From CATQHQ01 sp965243805 (GTDB taxonomy: Bacteria; Gemmatimonadota; Gemmatimonadetes; Longimicrobiales; Gaopeijiaceae): DNA of 64,000 bases. The translations under genes were made by a program, and so were the position numbers. Below are positions 1 through 8,128 of this stretch, piece by piece (the first letter of the stretch is position 1; the number at the start of each line of letters is the position of its first letter). The DNA is taken from contig OZ251577.1 of NCBI GenBank assembly GCA_965243805.1, positions 372,001 through 436,000 on the forward strand, written 5' to 3'. The notes under the pieces are model-generated. The model ran no database searches. It was not told the origin of the DNA and worked only from the letters and a program-made list of their open reading frames with translations.

Positions 1-864
1 ATGGTGATCTACCCCGTAGTGGGCGCTTGGACATGGGGCGGCGGCTGGTTGGCCGCGATGGGCTTCACCGACTTCGCTGGCTCGACGATCGTTCACTCCA
101 CGGGCGGCTGGGCTGCGCTGGCGGGGATCCTGGTGGTTGGGCCCCGATGGGGGAAGTTCCGCGCCGACGGCACGGTGAAGGCCACCCCGCCCTGCAACAT
201 CCCCACCGTCACCCTTGGCGTGTTCATCCTCTGGATGGGCTGGTTCGCCTTCAACGGCGGCTCCGTGCTGGCCCTGGGCGACGCCACGAGCGCCGTCACC
301 ATGAGCAACGTCATCGTCGACACCAACCTGGCGGCGGCGGCCGGCGTCCTGGCGGCGCTGGCGGTGTCCCGCCCGATCCTGGGGCGCATCGACCTATTCG
401 CCGGCTTGAACGGGGCGATCGCAGGCTTGGTCTCGATCACCGCGGGACCGGACGTGATCGGCAGCGGCCAGGCGATCTTCGTCGGCGCCATCGGGGCGAT
501 CATCTGCACCGCGGGGCTGAGGCTGCTGGAATCGATGCGACTGGACGACGTGGTCGGCGCCGTGCCCGCACACCTCTTCGCCGGCATCTGGGGGACGCTG
601 GCCGTCGCGTTCTTCGGCGGCGCCGCAGTCATGCCCCAGATCGTGGGCGTGCTGTCGGTGGGCGCCTTCGTCTTTTCCGTGTCCTGGGTCGTCTGGATGA
701 TCCTGGACAAGACGATCGGCGTGCGCGTGAGCCGGCAGGTGGAGGAGCTGGGACAGGACGCCGCCGAGCTGGGAATCGACGCCTACCCCGAGTTCGTGCT
801 GATGGTGGACCCGGACGACACTGCGGACTACCGGGAGCCTGATCGGGCGAGCATCGGCGTCTAG
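1..864 (+). CDS. amt: Ammonium transporter (Amt family), 5' end outside window
   Basis: This is the C-terminal two thirds of an Amt/MEP/Rh channel that conducts ammonium or ammonia across the inner membrane. The visible 287 codons hold about eight hydrophobic helices. The first conserved His lies in a DFAGSTIVH motif near residue 31, and the second in VPAHLFAGIWG near residue 193, which follows the LDD motif typical of Amt pore helices. Family members are usually 400 residues or more, so the true start lies upstream of base 1 and the first Met here is probably internal. The hydrophilic tail after residue 240 is the cytoplasmic C-terminus that normally contacts PII/GlnK. A TorF-like porin, a family often found near amt-glnK genes, lies 3.6 kb downstream. 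Confidence 0.93.
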   Translation: MVIYPVVGAWTWGGGWLAAMGFTDFAGSTIVHSTGGWAALAGILVVGPRWGKFRADGTVKATPPCNIPTVTLGVFILWMGWFAFNGGSVLALGDATSAVTMSNVIVDTNLAAAAGVLAALAVSRPILGRIDLFAGLNGAIAGLVSITAGPDVIGSGQAIFVGAIGAIICTAGLRLLESMRLDDVVGAVPAHLFAGIWGTLAVAFFGGAAVMPQIVGVLSVGAFVFSVSWVVWMILDKTIGVRVSRQVEELGQDAAELGIDAYPEFVLMVDPDDTADYREPDRASIGV

Positions 865-901
865 CAGCCCAGAGCTCGAAACAACACTGGGCAACCGCAC
901 A

Positions 902-2386
902 GTGGGAGCCTACCGAGCGGCTCCGGATCCCGTCTGCGAGAGGGCGGGGTCCGGAGCCTTCCGGGAGTACAAGCTGGACTCGGCCTTCTACGACGAGATG
1001 TTCCGGGACGACGGAGAGCCCCGGCAGATGTCCCGGCAGCTGAATGCCACGCTGGCGGCCACTCCGCCGGAGGACTTGTCGATCTTGCAGGCCGGCGTGG
1101 CCCGGCGCTTCCTCCACGAAGGGATCACCTTCACGGTCCTGGGCAAGCGAGAAGTCACCGAGCAGATCATCCCCATCGACTGCGTACCCCGCTTGGTCGG
1201 CTCCGCCGAGTGGGACCACCTGGAACGGGGGCTCAAGCAGCGGCTGCACGCCCTCAACCTCTTCATCCGGGACGTGTACCACGAGGCGCGCTGCGTTCGG
1301 GCCGGCGTCGTGCCTCCCGACCTGGTGTTCGGCTGTCCCCAGTACCGCATGGAGATGCGCGGCCTCAAGGTCCCCCACGACGTCTACGTGTCGGTGTGCG
1401 GAACCGACGTGGTGCGCACTCACGACGGCTTCGCGGTGCTGGAGGACAACCTGCGGGTACCGTCGGGCGTGTCGTACATGCTGGCGTGTCGGGCCGCCAT
1501 GAAGGGGGCCTTCCCCGCCCTCTACCGCGAGTGCGGCGTGCGCGAAGTGTCGAGCTATGCCCGTCGGCTGTACGCGACCTTGGCGTCTCTGGGGCTCGGC
1601 AGCGGCGAGCCGCGGGTCGCGCTGCTCACGCCGGGCCGCTACAACTCGGCGTACTACGAGCACGCCTTCCTGGCCGGCGAGATGGGTGTGGAGCTGGTGG
1701 AAGGTCGCGACTTGGTGGTGCGCGACGCGGCGCTCTACGCCCGTACCGCGGCGGGTCTGCGCCGCATCGACGTCCTCTACCGGCGCGTGGACGACGACTT
1801 CCTGGACCCGGTCGTCTTCCGCAGCGACTCGGTGCTGGGCGCGGCGGGCATCTTCCACGCCTACCGAGCCGGCAACTTGGTGCTGGCCAACGCGCCGGGC
1901 ACCGGAGTGGCCGACGATAAGAGCCTCTACGCCTACGTGCCTCGGATCATCCGCTGGTTCCTGGACGAGGAGCCGATCCTGGCCAACGTGGACACGCGGC
2001 TGTGCCGGGAGCCGGAGGGACTGGCGTACACGCTGGACCACCTCCACGAGGTGGTGGTCAAGGAAGTGGGCGGCTCTGGGGGCTACGGAATGCTGATCGG
2101 CCCCCACGCCTCGGCCAGCGAGCGGGCGGAGTTCGCGGACCGGATACGGGCGAACCCGGCCAACTACATCTCCCAGCCCGTGCTGGCACTCTCCCGGGCG
2201 GGGTGCTTCGTGGACGGCCGGCTTGAGCCGCGCCATGTGGACTTGCGTCCCTTCGTCCTGCAGGGCCGCGACGAACAGCATGTGGTGCCCGGCGGGCTGT
2301 GCCGGGTGGCGCTGCGCCGAGGCAGCTTGGTGGTGAACTCGAGCCAGGGCGGCGGCTGCAAGGACCTCTGGGTCCTCAAGGCCTAG
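902..2386 (+). CDS. Circularly permuted ATP-grasp protein
   Basis: This 494-residue protein belongs to the circularly permuted ATP-grasp family (DUF404/DUF407 type), predicted to form peptide or amide bonds with ATP. Family landmarks are YKLDSAFYDEMF near residue 23, the strongly conserved VLEDNLRVPSGVSYM near residue 180, and a KEVGGSGGYGM nucleotide-binding loop near residue 387. The start is a GTG; the conserved family region begins only about 20 residues in, so a slightly later start is possible. It is followed 24 bp downstream by the alpha-E gene and then by a transglutaminase. This trio recurs in many bacteria and has been proposed from comparative genomics to make or process an unknown peptide. 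The substrate is not known. Confidence 0.9.
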   Translation: MGAYRAAPDPVCERAGSGAFREYKLDSAFYDEMFRDDGEPRQMSRQLNATLAATPPEDLSILQAGVARRFLHEGITFTVLGKREVTEQIIPIDCVPRLVGSAEWDHLERGLKQRLHALNLFIRDVYHEARCVRAGVVPPDLVFGCPQYRMEMRGLKVPHDVYVSVCGTDVVRTHDGFAVLEDNLRVPSGVSYMLACRAAMKGAFPALYRECGVREVSSYARRLYATLASLGLGSGEPRVALLTPGRYNSAYYEHAFLAGEMGVELVEGRDLVVRDAALYARTAAGLRRIDVLYRRVDDDFLDPVVFRSDSVLGAAGIFHAYRAGNLVLANAPGTGVADDKSLYAYVPRIIRWFLDEEPILANVDTRLCREPEGLAYTLDHLHEVVVKEVGGSGGYGMLIGPHASASERAEFADRIRANPANYISQPVLALSRAGCFVDGRLEPRHVDLRPFVLQGRDEQHVVPGGLCRVALRRGSLVVNSSQGGGCKDLWVLKA

Positions 2387-2410
2387 GGCATCTAGGGGGG
2401 AGAAGCGCCG

Positions 2411-3406
2411 ATGCTGGCGAGAGTCGCGGGGGAGTTCTACTGGATGGGCCGCTACCTGGAGCGGACGGAGCACACCGCCCGTCTGCTGGATCACCAGCTC
2501 CGGTGCTTGGTGGACACGCCGGCGGACGAGTTGGCGGTGCAGTGGAGCGCGATCTACCGGTCTCTGCGTCAGCCGGCGCCCGACGTCTCGGAGGACGCCG
2601 ACGAAGCCGAAGTCTTCCTGGTCGCCGACGCCTACACGCTGGCCGGCAACTTGGTGGAGGCGGTGACGAACCGGGATTCGATCCTTTCCTGCTGGGGCGC
2701 GGCCCGAGAGAACGCCAGGCAGGTCCGGCCTCAGCTGCCGCTGCGGGTGTGGACGTGCCTGAACCAGGGCTTCCTCTGGCTTCAGGAGCGGGACTTCGCC
2801 GAGGCGTGGGCCACCGGACCCGCCAGCTTGGTTGCCGACGTGGTGGACCGGATGCGGCTCCTGGCCGGCGTAGTGGACGACCGGATGCCCCGAGACGACG
2901 CTTGGCGCTTCCTGATGCTGGGCCGGTTCGTGGAGCGCCTCGGCCAGCACGCCCTTCTGCTGGACACGTGGAACGACCACGGACGGCGCGACGGGACAGT
3001 GCTGGTCCTGGCCTGGTCCGACCTGCTGCGCATCTGCGGAGCCTACGAACTCTACTGCCGGGCCCACTCCATGTCCGTTCGCCGAGGGCGGGTCCTGGAC
3101 CTGCTGGTCCGCAACCCCGAGCTCGCCCGCTCCCTGCGCTTCTGCGTCCAGCAGATCGGCGACCTGCTGGCCGGGATCGATCCCGCAGGCGCGCGCTACC
3201 CCCTCGGCGCTCCCCATCGGTCGGCCCTGCGTTTGGCGGCGTCCGTCGAGATCGAGGAGCCGGGCGCACGGGCCAGTGGGGCGGCCTGGGAGGACGAGTC
3301 CAGCGACGGCGGCTTCTTCACGACCGTGGAGCGGAACGGAGCCGCGCTGCACGACCTGATCATGGGCACCTATGTGGAGTACTCGGCGCTGGGGACGGCC
3401 CCATGA
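2411..3406 (+). CDS. Alpha-E domain-containing protein
   Basis: This 331-residue, mainly helical protein has the alpha-E signature at its N-terminus (FYWMGRYLERTEHTARLLD, residues 11-29). A second conserved helix near residue 171 reads RFLMLGRFVERLGQHALLLD and mirrors the first, as expected for the internally repeated helical fold. The family has no established enzymatic activity and is known almost only from its fixed association with circularly permuted ATP-grasp and transglutaminase genes, which is exactly its context here. Its stop codon overlaps the next start as ATGA at 3403-3406, so the two genes are probably translationally coupled. Confidence 0.9.
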   Translation: MLARVAGEFYWMGRYLERTEHTARLLDHQLRCLVDTPADELAVQWSAIYRSLRQPAPDVSEDADEAEVFLVADAYTLAGNLVEAVTNRDSILSCWGAARENARQVRPQLPLRVWTCLNQGFLWLQERDFAEAWATGPASLVADVVDRMRLLAGVVDDRMPRDDAWRFLMLGRFVERLGQHALLLDTWNDHGRRDGTVLVLAWSDLLRICGAYELYCRAHSMSVRRGRVLDLLVRNPELARSLRFCVQQIGDLLAGIDPAGARYPLGAPHRSALRLAASVEIEEPGARASGAAWEDESSDGGFFTTVERNGAALHDLIMGTYVEYSALGTAP

Positions 3407-4407
3407 CGGGCTCCCACGCGGCAGCGACGGCGTCCCACGCGGCGACGGGCTCCCACGCGGCAGCGACGGCCCACTACTCCGTCGAGCACCGGGTCGAGTA
3501 CCGGTACGAGCGGCCCGTGCGCCTCTCGGTCATGACGCTGTACCTGCGCCCGATTCAGGATCGGCAGCAGGTCGTGCGGGAGTTCTCGGTGGGCACCGAC
3601 CCGGCGGGCACTCTCTTCAGCTTCGCGGACGGCTTCGGCAACCGGGGTCACTTTCTGGATCGGCCTGCCGATCACGACCGGCTGGTGATTCACGCCCGCT
3701 CCGAGGTGGAGGTCGGGCCCGCTGCGGCCGTCCCGGAACGGCTGGGCGCCGACGCCTGGGAGCTCCTCCGGCGGGCGAGCGATGCGCCCGAGCTCTGGGC
3801 CATGACGCATAGAAGCCGCTTCGTCCGGCCGGACGCCGAGGCGCTGCGGGAGTTCGTGTCGGCGCACAGGATCGAGCCGGGAGACGATCCCCTGGTCTCG
3901 GTGCGGACGCTGCGGGGCAAGATCCACGAGACCCTCCGCTACGTGCCCGGGTCCACCGCCGTGGACTCGCCTATCGAGCGCGTGCTGGAGACGGGCGAAG
4001 GCGTGTGCCAGGACTACGCCCATGTGATGGCGTCGATCCTTCGGGGATGGGGAGTCCCGTGCCGCTACGTGTCGGGCTACCTAGGTCCCGCAGAGGGCGA
4101 AACGGCCACCGGCCAGAGTCACGCATGGGTCGAGTGCTGGTTCCCCGGCTTGGGGTGGACGGGCTTCGATCCGGCCAACGACACCGACATGGACGGGCGT
4201 CATGTGCGGGTAGCGGTCGGGCGGGACTACGCCGACGTGCCCCCGACTCGCGGCGTCTACCAGGGGTCGGCCGGTTCCGTGCTGGACACCACCGTTGCCG
4301 TGACTCGTCGCGGGCCTAGCCCCGAATCGTCGGCGCACGGCCCCGAATCGTCGGGCGGGGGTGCGTTCGCCCCAGGAGGGGTTGCGTTCGTCCCCGAATC
4401 AGAGTAA
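3403..4407 (+). CDS. Transglutaminase-like cysteine protease family protein
   Basis: A 334-residue protein with the bacterial transglutaminase N-terminal beta domain (about residues 25-110) and a transglutaminase core. The predicted triad is Cys202 in GEGVCQDYAHV, His240 in SHAWVE and Asp256 in GFDPANDT. Such proteins act as proteases, peptidases or amide-forming enzymes. The start is the ATG that overlaps the preceding stop codon; the same frame is open far upstream, but only as an antisense-like extension. Both termini are unusual: the first 24 residues are built from an exact 27-bp DNA repeat (3405-3431 and 3444-3470), and the last 30 repeat a PESS/FxPG pattern. No signal peptide is evident. 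Confidence 0.9.
   Translation: MTGSHAAATASHAATGSHAAATAHYSVEHRVEYRYERPVRLSVMTLYLRPIQDRQQVVREFSVGTDPAGTLFSFADGFGNRGHFLDRPADHDRLVIHARSEVEVGPAAAVPERLGADAWELLRRASDAPELWAMTHRSRFVRPDAEALREFVSAHRIEPGDDPLVSVRTLRGKIHETLRYVPGSTAVDSPIERVLETGEGVCQDYAHVMASILRGWGVPCRYVSGYLGPAEGETATGQSHAWVECWFPGLGWTGFDPANDTDMDGRHVRVAVGRDYADVPPTRGVYQGSAGSVLDTTVAVTRRGPSPESSAHGPESSGGGAFAPGGVAFVPESE
3405..3470 (+). repeat. Exact 27-bp direct repeat at transglutaminase start
   Basis: Bases 3405-3431 and 3444-3470 are identical and lie 39 bp apart start to start. Both are in frame and encode GSHAAATA-type residues. The intervening 12 bases are a shortened version of the same unit. Confidence 0.9.
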
Positions 4408-4475
4408 TTCGCACTGTTCCAAGCTGTTCTCCGGCTATACTTCCTTCCATCCAAGCCCCCCTTCGCAAGCACAAG

Positions 4476-5225
4476 GTGAGTCCTCGCATGAACTGCAAAT
4501 CCGTTTTCGGCCTTCGCCACCCGCTCCTCCTCGCCGTCCTCGGCGTTCTCGCCACTTCGTCGGTCGGTGCTGCCCCGCTCGGCGGCCAGTCGTTCGGAAT
4601 CGGCGCCGATATCGTGAGCCGCTACGTCTGGCGCGGCGCCGACTTCGGCGAGTCCATGTCCATCCAGCCTTCCCTCTCCTTCGCCCACGGCGGCTTCGAG
4701 GCCGGGGCGTGGGCGTCGTGGTCGGTGTCTTCCGACGGTGCCGGCGCCAACGAGAGCGACCTCTACGTCTCGTACAGCTTCGGGCCCGTGACGATCGGGG
4801 TGACCGACTACTACTTCCCGTCGCCCGAGCCAGGTTGGCCTGACGGAGGCTTCGGCTTCCTGAACCGGCGCGCCCACACCTTCGAGCCTTACGTGTCGTA
4901 TTCGGGGAAGATCGACCTGCTGGCCGGCTTGGCGTTCTCCCCCGACACAGAGCACGAAGACGAGGGTCGCGAGAGATCGCTGTACGTGGAAGCGGGCGTG
5001 CCCTTCGAGGTGGAGGGCGCGGAGGTGCGGATTCACGCCGGCTTAGTGGGTGGCGAAAGCGAGTTCTACGGGACCGACGGAGCGGCGCTGGTCAACGTGG
5101 GGATCACGGTGGGCAAGCCTATCGAGATCACCGACTCCTTCTCGCTGCCGGTCAACGTCGGCTACGTCTTGAACCCGGATACGGAGCGGTCGTTCCTGAT
5201 CTTCGGCCTGAGCCTCTCGCCCTAG
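4476..5225 (+). CDS. TorF family putative porin
   Basis: This 249-residue secreted protein resembles the TorF-type (Gcw_chp) putative outer-membrane porins. A Sec signal peptide spans about residues 1-33 and is followed by GIGADIVSRYVWRGADFG, the most conserved stretch of that family. The remainder alternates short polar and aromatic strands, for example SDLYVSYSFGPVTIGVTDYYF, and ends in an aromatic strand FLIFGLSLSP, as expected of a beta barrel. The start could be the GTG at 4476 or the ATG at 4488; the ATG gives a more typical signal peptide. Family members often sit near ammonium transport genes, which agrees with the Amt gene at the left edge. Confidence 0.8.
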   Translation: MSPRMNCKSVFGLRHPLLLAVLGVLATSSVGAAPLGGQSFGIGADIVSRYVWRGADFGESMSIQPSLSFAHGGFEAGAWASWSVSSDGAGANESDLYVSYSFGPVTIGVTDYYFPSPEPGWPDGGFGFLNRRAHTFEPYVSYSGKIDLLAGLAFSPDTEHEDEGRERSLYVEAGVPFEVEGAEVRIHAGLVGGESEFYGTDGAALVNVGITVGKPIEITDSFSLPVNVGYVLNPDTERSFLIFGLSLSP

Positions 5226-5244
5226 AGGGTCTGGCCAGCGGCAG

Positions 5245-5318
5245 TCGGGGCGCCCGGATTCGAACCGGGGACCTCCTGCTCCCAAAGCAGGCGCGCTACC
5301 GAGCTGCGCCACGCCCCG
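5245..5318 (-). tRNA. tRNA-Pro (anticodon TGG)
   Basis: Read on the minus strand, this 74-nt sequence folds as a complete cloverleaf. It has a perfect 7-bp acceptor (CGGGGCG with CGCCCCG), a GCGC/GCGC D stem, a 5-bp anticodon stem CCTGC/GCAGG around loop TTTGGGA, and a CCCGG/CCGGG T stem around TTCGAAT. The discriminator is A and no CCA is encoded. The TGG anticodon marks it as proline. Confidence 0.97.
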
Positions 5319-5364
5319 CCGTTGGCTGCGCACGTTGGTGAAACGTCGCGAATTCTGCCGCCAC

Positions 5365-6705
5365 ATGGTAGGACGTTGCCGCGACGCGGTAGGACGGACG
5401 GCGGTCGCAGTACTGGCGACCTCTCTGGCGTCGGGGCTGGGCGTCTTCGGCCAGCCGCTGGTTGCGGCGCAGGAGGATGTCCCGGCCGGTGAACCGGACG
5501 CGACGGCCACATCCGTCCCGGGCGCATCGCTTTCCGTTCACCTGCTCACCGTGGGTCCGGGGGACCGGCTCTGGGAGCTCTTCGGCCACAACGCGCTCCT
5601 GATACGGGACTCGGCGACGGGCTACGAGGCCGCGTTCAACTACGGAATCTTCGACTTCGGCGCACCGGGCTTCGCGTGGCGGTTCGTCCAGGGCCGGATG
5701 ACCTACTGGGTCGACGCTCGACCTCTGGACGCGACGCTCTCTGGAGCCCGTGCCGCCAACCGGCCGGTCTGGGCCCAGGAGTTGGCCCTGGACCCAGCGC
5801 AGCGCGCGGAGTTGCTCCAGGGTCTCCGAACGGCGGCGCTGCCGGAGAACCGCGAGTACCGCTACCACTACTACCTGAACAACTGCTCCACCAAGTTGCG
5901 CGACGTCCTCGACGCGGTCCTCGACGGGCAGCTGCGAGCCGCGACGGAAGGGGAACCTTCGCGCGCAACTTGGCGTGACCACACGCGCCGGCTGACCGCC
6001 CCCAACGCCGTTGCGTACTTGGGACTGCAGCTGCTGGTGGGTCCTCGCGGCGACGAAGCTACCAGTCCCTGGGAGGAGATGTGGGTTCCGATGAAGCTGC
6101 GGGACGCTCTGGCGGAGACCACAATCGTCCGGCCCGACGGAACCCGAACTCCGCTGGTGCGCTCGCAGGAGCTCTGGGTGGAGTCGGACCGGGAACCCGA
6201 GTTGGACGCCCCACCGCCGTTCAACGTGCTCTTCCCCATGTTCGGCATCGTCGTGGCGATCGTCTTGACGATGGCGGGGTACTGGGCCGGCAGCGGAAGC
6301 AGGACCGGAAGGATCGCCCTGGGCGTGGCGTGCACAGTGTGGTGCGGCGTCTGCTCCCTCGTCTCGGCTCTGCTCCTGTACATGCACTGGACCGACCACG
6401 ACTTCCTGTACTGGAACCGCAACATCCTGGTCTTCAGTCCCGTGGCGCTAGTGCTGGTGTTCCTGCTCCCACGGGCCTCCTGGCGGTGGGAGACCGGCTC
6501 CCGAACCCGAGGCTTGGCCTTGGCGACGCTAACGCTGGCCTTGGCGGCCCTCCTCCTCTCCTTTGTCCCTGGCGTGTCGCAGGACACCCGGGAGTGGGCA
6601 TCGTTCGCGCTGCCGATGCACTTCGCGGTCTACTGGGTGGTCGCCCGAATCCTGCCCGCGCAGGGAAGGTTGGTCTTCGCCACGAAAAGCGCAGGAGGCA
6701 CGTGA
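5365..6705 (+). CDS. DUF4105 domain-containing membrane protein
   Basis: A 446-residue protein (from the ATG at 5365; TTG 5335 and GTG 5338 are in-frame alternatives). A signal peptide is followed by a DUF4105 domain with the typical LWELFGHNALLIRD and FNYGIFDFGAPGFAWRFVQG motifs, and a conserved YYLNNCSTKLRD segment with an Asn-Cys pair that resembles papain-like active-site regions. The C-terminal half has about five transmembrane helices. DUF4105 proteins sit at the inner membrane or periplasm and have no proven function; a peptidase-like role is only suggested by the fold. Its 5' end faces the tRNA-Pro gene across 46 bp. Confidence 0.85.
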   Translation: MVGRCRDAVGRTAVAVLATSLASGLGVFGQPLVAAQEDVPAGEPDATATSVPGASLSVHLLTVGPGDRLWELFGHNALLIRDSATGYEAAFNYGIFDFGAPGFAWRFVQGRMTYWVDARPLDATLSGARAANRPVWAQELALDPAQRAELLQGLRTAALPENREYRYHYYLNNCSTKLRDVLDAVLDGQLRAATEGEPSRATWRDHTRRLTAPNAVAYLGLQLLVGPRGDEATSPWEEMWVPMKLRDALAETTIVRPDGTRTPLVRSQELWVESDREPELDAPPPFNVLFPMFGIVVAIVLTMAGYWAGSGSRTGRIALGVACTVWCGVCSLVSALLLYMHWTDHDFLYWNRNILVFSPVALVLVFLLPRASWRWETGSRTRGLALATLTLALAALLLSFVPGVSQDTREWASFALPMHFAVYWVVARILPAQGRLVFATKSAGGT

Positions 6706-6778
6706 CCGCTGTAACCTCCAGGGGAAGGAGGGAGGGGGAAGGAAGGGGTATCCCCTGGGGGGGTATCTCGGCAGTTTG

Positions 6779-6834
6779 CCTCCATTTTGGTAGTAAAACG
6801 GAGGAATGGAGGTAAAATGCTACCAAAATGGAGG
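6779..6834. repeat. Perfect 15-bp inverted repeat in convergent spacer
   Basis: Bases 6779-6793 (CCTCCATTTTGGTAG) are the exact reverse complement of 6820-6834, separated by a 26-bp AT-richer loop. The loop itself carries further GGAGG and TAAAA motifs. The element lies between the convergent ends of the DUF4105 gene and rdgB, so it could act as a bidirectional terminator, although no T tract follows. An operator or mobile-element end is also possible. Confidence 0.6.
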
Positions 6835-6872
6835 AAGTTTCGTGGCCACGCATGCACATCAGGGGGTGTCAT

Positions 6873-6946
6873 GGGCCGCGTGCACACCAAGGGCCGCGTT
6901 GCACTTCAAGGGGCCACGGCCACATCGGGGCCGCGTCGCACACGTC
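6873..6946. repeat. Triplicated GGGCCGCGT-GCAC degenerate repeat
   Basis: Three related units start near 6873, 6891 and 6928. Each begins with GGGCCGCGT followed by a GCAC core, and the last touches the rdgB stop codon. They occupy most of the spacer downstream of rdgB, and no gene is visible in them. Confidence 0.6.
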
Positions 6947-7607
6947 AGGCGCCGCGAGCCAAGTGGTGTGCCAGGGCGCGAAAGGCTTGGCCGCGATGGC
7001 TGCGCTGGTCCTTCTCCTCGGGAGTGAGCTCGGCGTAAGTGCGGTCGGTGGGGGCGGCGAGGATGATCGGGTCGTAGCCGAATCCGCCTGATCCTCGACC
7101 GGACTCCAGGACCGAGCCCGGGGCTTCGCCTCGGAAGCTGGCAGGAGCGAGAGCGGCCGCTCCCCCCGGCACCGCCAAGCTCGCTACGCAGACGTACCGG
7201 GCTCCCCGGCGGGCTGGAGGCACGCCCTCCATCAGGCGAAGGAGGTGGCGGTTGTTCGCCGCGTCTCTGGATAGGTCCGGGTAGGCGCCGACAGGGGCGA
7301 AGCGCTTCGTGCGCACCCCGGGGCGCCCGCCCAGCGCGTCGACCTCCAGGCCCGAGTCGTCGGCGACGGTGGGAATCCCGGAGAGCACGGCAAACCACTC
7401 CGCCTTGGCGGCGGCGTTCTCCTCGAAGGTGTCGAACCGCTCCAGGTCGTCTTCTGCCGGGGACTCTGGGATGCCCGCCTCATCCAGCCCCACCAAGCGC
7501 AGGCGCGGGGGGTGAAGGAGCAACGCGGCTTCGGCAGCGGCGATGATCCGGCGTACTTCGGCCGCCTTGTGGGCGCTCCTCGTCGCCAGGAGCAGCTTCT
7601 GCCCCAT
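6945..7607 (-). CDS. rdgB: RdgB/HAM1 non-canonical purine NTP pyrophosphatase
   Basis: This cytosolic enzyme hydrolyses dITP, ITP and XTP to monophosphates and so keeps deaminated purines out of DNA and RNA. The 220-residue length is slightly above the usual 195-205. Motifs visible are the N-terminal phosphate loop LLLATRSAHKAAEV (residues 5-18, usually T-x-N-x-x-K), FEENA (61-65), the hallmark DDSGLEVDALGG (83-94), GFGYDP in the C-terminal half and HRGQAFRAL near the end. The ATG overlaps the rfaE2 stop by one base (TGATG), which makes rdgB the last gene of the hemC-like/rfaE2/rdgB run. Confidence 0.95.
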   Translation of the reverse strand: MGQKLLLATRSAHKAAEVRRIIAAAEAALLLHPPRLRLVGLDEAGIPESPAEDDLERFDTFEENAAAKAEWFAVLSGIPTVADDSGLEVDALGGRPGVRTKRFAPVGAYPDLSRDAANNRHLLRLMEGVPPARRGARYVCVASLAVPGGAAALAPASFRGEAPGSVLESGRGSGGFGYDPIILAAPTDRTYAELTPEEKDQRSHRGQAFRALAHHLARGA

Positions 7608-8128
7608 CAGCCGCTTCGACGGATCCGTTCCGCCAGCGCCGTGGTCGAGCAGCCCTCCACCAAGGGGACTGTGGTCACCACGCCTCCGCAGCTCTCCACC
7701 AAGGCGCCGCCGGCCACCGCACCGGGCTCGTAGTCGCCTCCCTTAACCAAGACGTCTGGGCGCAGCGCCGCCACCAGTCTCTCGGGAGTGTCTTCGTCGA
7801 AGAGGGTCACGCCGTCCACCGATTCCAGCGCCGCAACGACGGCGGCCCGGTCGCCCTCGCTCACGAAGGGCCTGCCGTCTCCCTTGCGCAGCCTTCTCAC
7901 GGAGGCGTCGGTGTTGACGGCGACCACCAGCGCGTCGCCCATCTGGCGCGCGCGGTCCAAGCACTCCACATGGCCTCGGTGCAGGAGGTCGAAGCAGCCG
8001 TTGGTGAAGACGAGCCGGAAGGACCGGCCTGGGCCGAAGCGCGCCACGGCGTCGGCGCGACGGAGAACCTTGGCGTCTGGCGGTCTGGGTAGGCCCGGCA
8101 AGCTGGCAGAGCCCGGGGCGGCCGTCAC
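7607..8128 (-). CDS. rfaE2: D-glycero-beta-D-manno-heptose 1-phosphate adenylyltransferase
   Basis: A 173-residue cytidylyltransferase-fold protein matching the C-terminal half of HldE. It activates heptose 1-phosphate to ADP-heptose for the LPS inner core. The nucleotide-binding motif FTNGCFDLLHRGHV is at residues 41-54 and the second signature VLVKGGDY at 127-133. I chose the GTG at 8128 because it overlaps the upstream stop as GTGA and gives the family's usual length plus a short 25-residue lead. The same frame stays open well into the preceding gene, but that part is a shadow. The partner kinase (rfaE1) is encoded at 54012-55013, so HldE is split in this organism. Confidence 0.93.
   Translation of the reverse strand: MTAAPGSASLPGLPRPPDAKVLRRADAVARFGPGRSFRLVFTNGCFDLLHRGHVECLDRARQMGDALVVAVNTDASVRRLRKGDGRPFVSEGDRAAVVAALESVDGVTLFDEDTPERLVAALRPDVLVKGGDYEPGAVAGGALVESCGGVVTTVPLVEGCSTTALAERIRRSG

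Noticed and set aside
629..3352. Long open antisense frame of about 900 codons on the minus strand
   Set aside because: It is the GC-rich shadow of the ATP-grasp and alpha-E genes; the translation is full of His/Arg/Gln/Pro with no motif, while the plus-strand frames carry family signatures.
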